Source of the DNA: Actinomycetota bacterium
Lineage (GTDB): Bacteria; Actinomycetota; Acidimicrobiia; Acidimicrobiales; Ilumatobacteraceae
Assembly: GCA_009702045.1 (NCBI GenBank)
Contig: WLIV01000004.1
Coordinates: 1 to 64,000 of the forward strand
Direction: 5' to 3'
Length of the DNA stretch: 64,000 bases
Shown: piece after piece, positions 62,413-64,000 of the stretch
Numbering within the stretch: position 1 is the stretch's first letter
Layout of the letters: every line of letters starts with the position of its first letter
Translations under genes and position numbers: made by a program
Notes under the pieces: generated by a model
Told to the model about the DNA's origin: nothing
The model's input: only the letters and a program-made list of their open reading frames with translations
Database searches by the model: none

Positions 62413-62876
62413 CCCCAGACCTCTTGGGCCTTCTCGTAGACGCCCTGGTCGAACGAGAACTCGATCATGTTGCCGTCGGGGTCGGTGCAGGCGCAGATGT
62501 AGCCGATGGGATCGGGCATCCACTGCGGCTCCCAGACCAGGCAGCCTTGCGCTCTGCCGAGTTCGGCGACGGCATCGACCTCTTCCTTCGTCGGCATCTC
62601 GATGCCGATGTGGGCGAAAGGAGCCATGATCGGGATGGGGCCCTTGTTCTGGTCGCGGAAGAAGCTGACGAGTACCAGGATGAACGGCTTGTCGCCGTTG
62701 TCGGGGTGCCCGAGCCAGGCGCCGTACCCGTCGGCGTCTTCGCGGCGGTCCAGCAGACGCAGCGGGGTGAACGCTTCGTACCAGGCGATGGTCTTGTCGA
62801 TATCCGACGCCGGCAAGGCGATGTGTGTCCAGCGCACCGACGTGGGGCGCACGCGCTCGGATCGTGCGTCACTCAT
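62409..62876 (-). CDS. VOC-family protein
   Basis: Vicinal-oxygen-chelate protein of 155 aa. It shows WTHIALPASDIDKTIAWYEAF (His ligand), FAHIGIEMPTKEEVDAV (second His) and a C-terminal CTDPDGNMIEFSFDQG (Glu ligand). Substrate unknown. The ATG overlaps the stop of the next VOC gene by eight bases. Confidence 0.85.
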   Translation of the reverse strand: MSDARSERVRPTSVRWTHIALPASDIDKTIAWYEAFTPLRLLDRREDADGYGAWLGHPDNGDKPFILVLVSFFRDQNKGPIPIMAPFAHIGIEMPTKEEVDAVAELGRAQGCLVWEPQWMPDPIGYICACTDPDGNMIEFSFDQGVYEKAQEVWG

Positions 62877-63357
62877 GGGTGTAACCGTCCTTGATCTCCG
62901 GGTTGTCTCCACCCTTGCTCCACATGATGATGCTGTTGCCCCACGGGTCTTCGAACGCACCGCTGAAGCCGTTGAACTCTTTCCAGTAGTGGTGCCGCCA
63001 CAAGATCTTGGCCCCGTGTCGCTCGGCCCGGTCGAGGATGTCGTCCTCGTTGTCGTGGTCGCCGACCAGCACCCAGAGCCGCATTGCGCGACCGCCCGTC
63101 GACATGTGTCGGGGCTCAACTCCTGCCGGGTCTGGATGCGGACGCATGTTGCCGACATCGCTGAAGCCGAGGTGCAGGTTGCCGACCTCGGAGTCGGTGC
63201 CATCGTCGAGTGGGAAGAAGCCGCCGGGTACTCCGCGGTGGAAGACGCCGGTGGGGCGGCCTTCGACCATCCACCCCATGACCTCTTGGTAGAAGTGGGC
63301 GCACGCCACCACGTCATCAGACGGGAGGTCGACGAAGATCAAAGTGTTCTGACTCAT
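62869..63357 (-). CDS. VOC-family protein (PhnB-like)
   Basis: Vicinal-oxygen-chelate protein of 162 aa: NTLIFVDLPSDDVVACAHFY, VLVGDHDNEDDILDRAERHG and FEDPWGNSIIMWSKGGDN. It is the first gene of the leftward four-gene operon. The GntR-type operator at 63384-63396 is 26 bases before its ATG, so the same regulator that controls the 45-kb operon should control this one. Confidence 0.85.
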   Translation of the reverse strand: MSQNTLIFVDLPSDDVVACAHFYQEVMGWMVEGRPTGVFHRGVPGGFFPLDDGTDSEVGNLHLGFSDVGNMRPHPDPAGVEPRHMSTGGRAMRLWVLVGDHDNEDDILDRAERHGAKILWRHHYWKEFNGFSGAFEDPWGNSIIMWSKGGDNPEIKDGYTHE

Positions 63358-63374
63358 GTTGCAACCTTAGCAAG

Positions 63375-63396
63375 CTTGGACTGATGGTCTGACCAT
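63375..63396 (-). promoter_or_regulatory. Second GntR operator
   Basis: On the minus strand, ATGGTCAGACCAT (63396-63384) repeats the operator at 45407-45419. The match continues for nine more bases, so that 21 of 22 positions agree with 45407-45428. The single difference is the centre of the dyad. The site lies just upstream of the leftward VOC gene and 51 bases from the stop of the amidohydrolase to its right. A clear -35 is not seen here. Confidence 0.7.
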
Positions 63397-63446
63397 TCGA
63401 GCGAATGGGTTACAGTTCCGGTATGCGATCGCTGTGTACTGCGAAC

Positions 63447-64000
63447 TCAGCCTCGCGCGCGCAGCAGGTGGTCGCGCCGCTCGAGCGCCTCTGCGCGCAG
63501 ACTGTTCACATCGACGGTGATGCACTCACGGTCACGAAGCACGTGCCGGCCGGCCACGACGACGTCTCGTACCGACCTTCCGTCGGACGCCCACACCAAC
63601 TGGCGCACCGCGTCGGTGCTGCGTGGCAGGAACTGAGGCCCGCTCGTGTCGTGCACCACCAGGTCGGCTTGTTTGCCGATCTCCAGCGAGCCGATGAGGT
63701 TGCCTTTGCCGATGGCTTCTGCTCCGCCTCTGGTCGCGAGGGCAAGGGCGTCGTGAGCCGTCATCGAGAACGCATCCATGCTCATATCGCGGGCAAGGCC
63801 GACGAACAGCGAGGCGGCGCGCAGAATGTCGACGGCATCTCCGGCGTTCTCGGCGTCACAGCCGAGTGCCAGGCGTGCGCCGCGGTGGAACAACGTCGGA
63901 TGGCAGCCGGCAGTGAAACCCTGTGCCAGCCGCAGGTAGGCCCATGGGCAACTGGCGACGGCGGTCTTTGTCTCCAGCACGCACTCGACTTCCTGCTCGT
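63447..64000 (-). CDS. Amidohydrolase, C-terminal part (runs off window)
   Basis: C-terminal part (at least 178 aa) of a second amidohydrolase of the TrzA/chlorohydrolase type; the reading frame remains open to the window edge, so the N-terminal metal-site motifs are not seen. Visible are SCPWAYLRLAQGFTAG, the Asp-containing RLALGCDAENAGDAVDIL and ALALATRGGAEAIG, then the usual GSLEIGKQADLVVHDT. The SCP segment replaces the more common H-C-P. It is upstream of, and may be in the same regulon as, the leftward operon. Confidence 0.85.
   Translation of the reverse strand, partial: EQEVECVLETKTAVASCPWAYLRLAQGFTAGCHPTLFHRGARLALGCDAENAGDAVDILRAASLFVGLARDMSMDAFSMTAHDALALATRGGAEAIGKGNLIGSLEIGKQADLVVHDTSGPQFLPRSTDAVRQLVWASDGRSVRDVVVAGRHVLRDRECITVDVNSLRAEALERRDHLLRARG

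Overview
This is a high-GC, tightly packed bacterial chromosome segment, most likely from an actinobacterium of the class Acidimicrobiia (Ilumatobacter-like). That placement is inferred from several traits: F420/deazaflavin-type oxidoreductases, the era / recO / uppS / glyS neighbourhood, a urease operon in the order ABCFGD without ureE, a biotin-carboxylase/BCCP fusion of actinobacterial type, frequent GTG and TTG starts, and many transcription units that look leaderless (a TANNNT box 6-9 bases before the start codon). No phage, transposase, integrase or CRISPR array is visible.

Layout. 0-9 kb: menaquinone genes (isochorismate synthase, MenG), an amidase, an acyl-CoA ligase, an F420-type oxidoreductase, a DUF72 protein, a MaoC dehydratase and the GTPase Era. 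8.4-11.4 kb: a two-component system (sensor kinase plus GerMN lipoprotein, with a divergent response regulator) resembling a reduced MtrAB-LpqB module. 11.4-17.4 kb: a four-gene Atu/Liu-like acyl-CoA carboxylase operon. 17.5-24.4 kb: a DinG-type helicase, a serine hydrolase, UppS, a divergent UppS-like protein, RecO and glycyl-tRNA synthetase. 24.5-26.6 kb: a second two-component system. 26.7-31.8 kb: a monooxygenase-like protein, trpCFBA, a CxxC protein, peroxiredoxin and a FabZ-like dehydratase. 31.9-36.2 kb: a type II fatty-acid operon (fabD-fabH-fabG-acp-fabF). 36.3-40.7 kb: tRNA-Leu with two extra tRNA-tail copies, a flavin reductase, two lipoproteins, a Ddn-like protein and a TSUP permease. 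40.7-45.2 kb: urease. 45.4-64 kb: a catabolic and uptake cluster.

The most striking observation is at 20.6-22 kb. The UppS-like cis-prenyltransferase keeps the catalytic Asp motif but stops before the C-terminal RxG motif. The divergent neighbouring gene encodes a short UppS-like protein that has lost the Asp motif but ends in an intact RRFGG. This is the same complementary division of motifs seen in the heteromeric cis-prenyltransferases of eukaryotes (NgBR/DHDDS, Nus1/Rer2) and some archaea, so the pair may be a bacterial two-subunit enzyme.

The second system is the 18-kb catabolic cluster. A FadR/FCD-type GntR regulator lies near its left end. A matching operator (TGGTCTGACCA) overlaps the promoter of the regulator's operon and recurs 18 kb away, in front of the leftward operon that closes the cluster. 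Between them are a hydantoinase/oxoprolinase pair, a Rieske oxygenase, an RraA-like protein, a BMP-type ABC importer, a zinc-type dehydrogenase, an O-methyltransferase-like protein, two amidohydrolases and several VOC, cupin and SnoaL proteins. The composition suggests uptake and breakdown of an N-containing heterocycle. The urease operon next to it could handle released urea. The substrate is not determinable from sequence.
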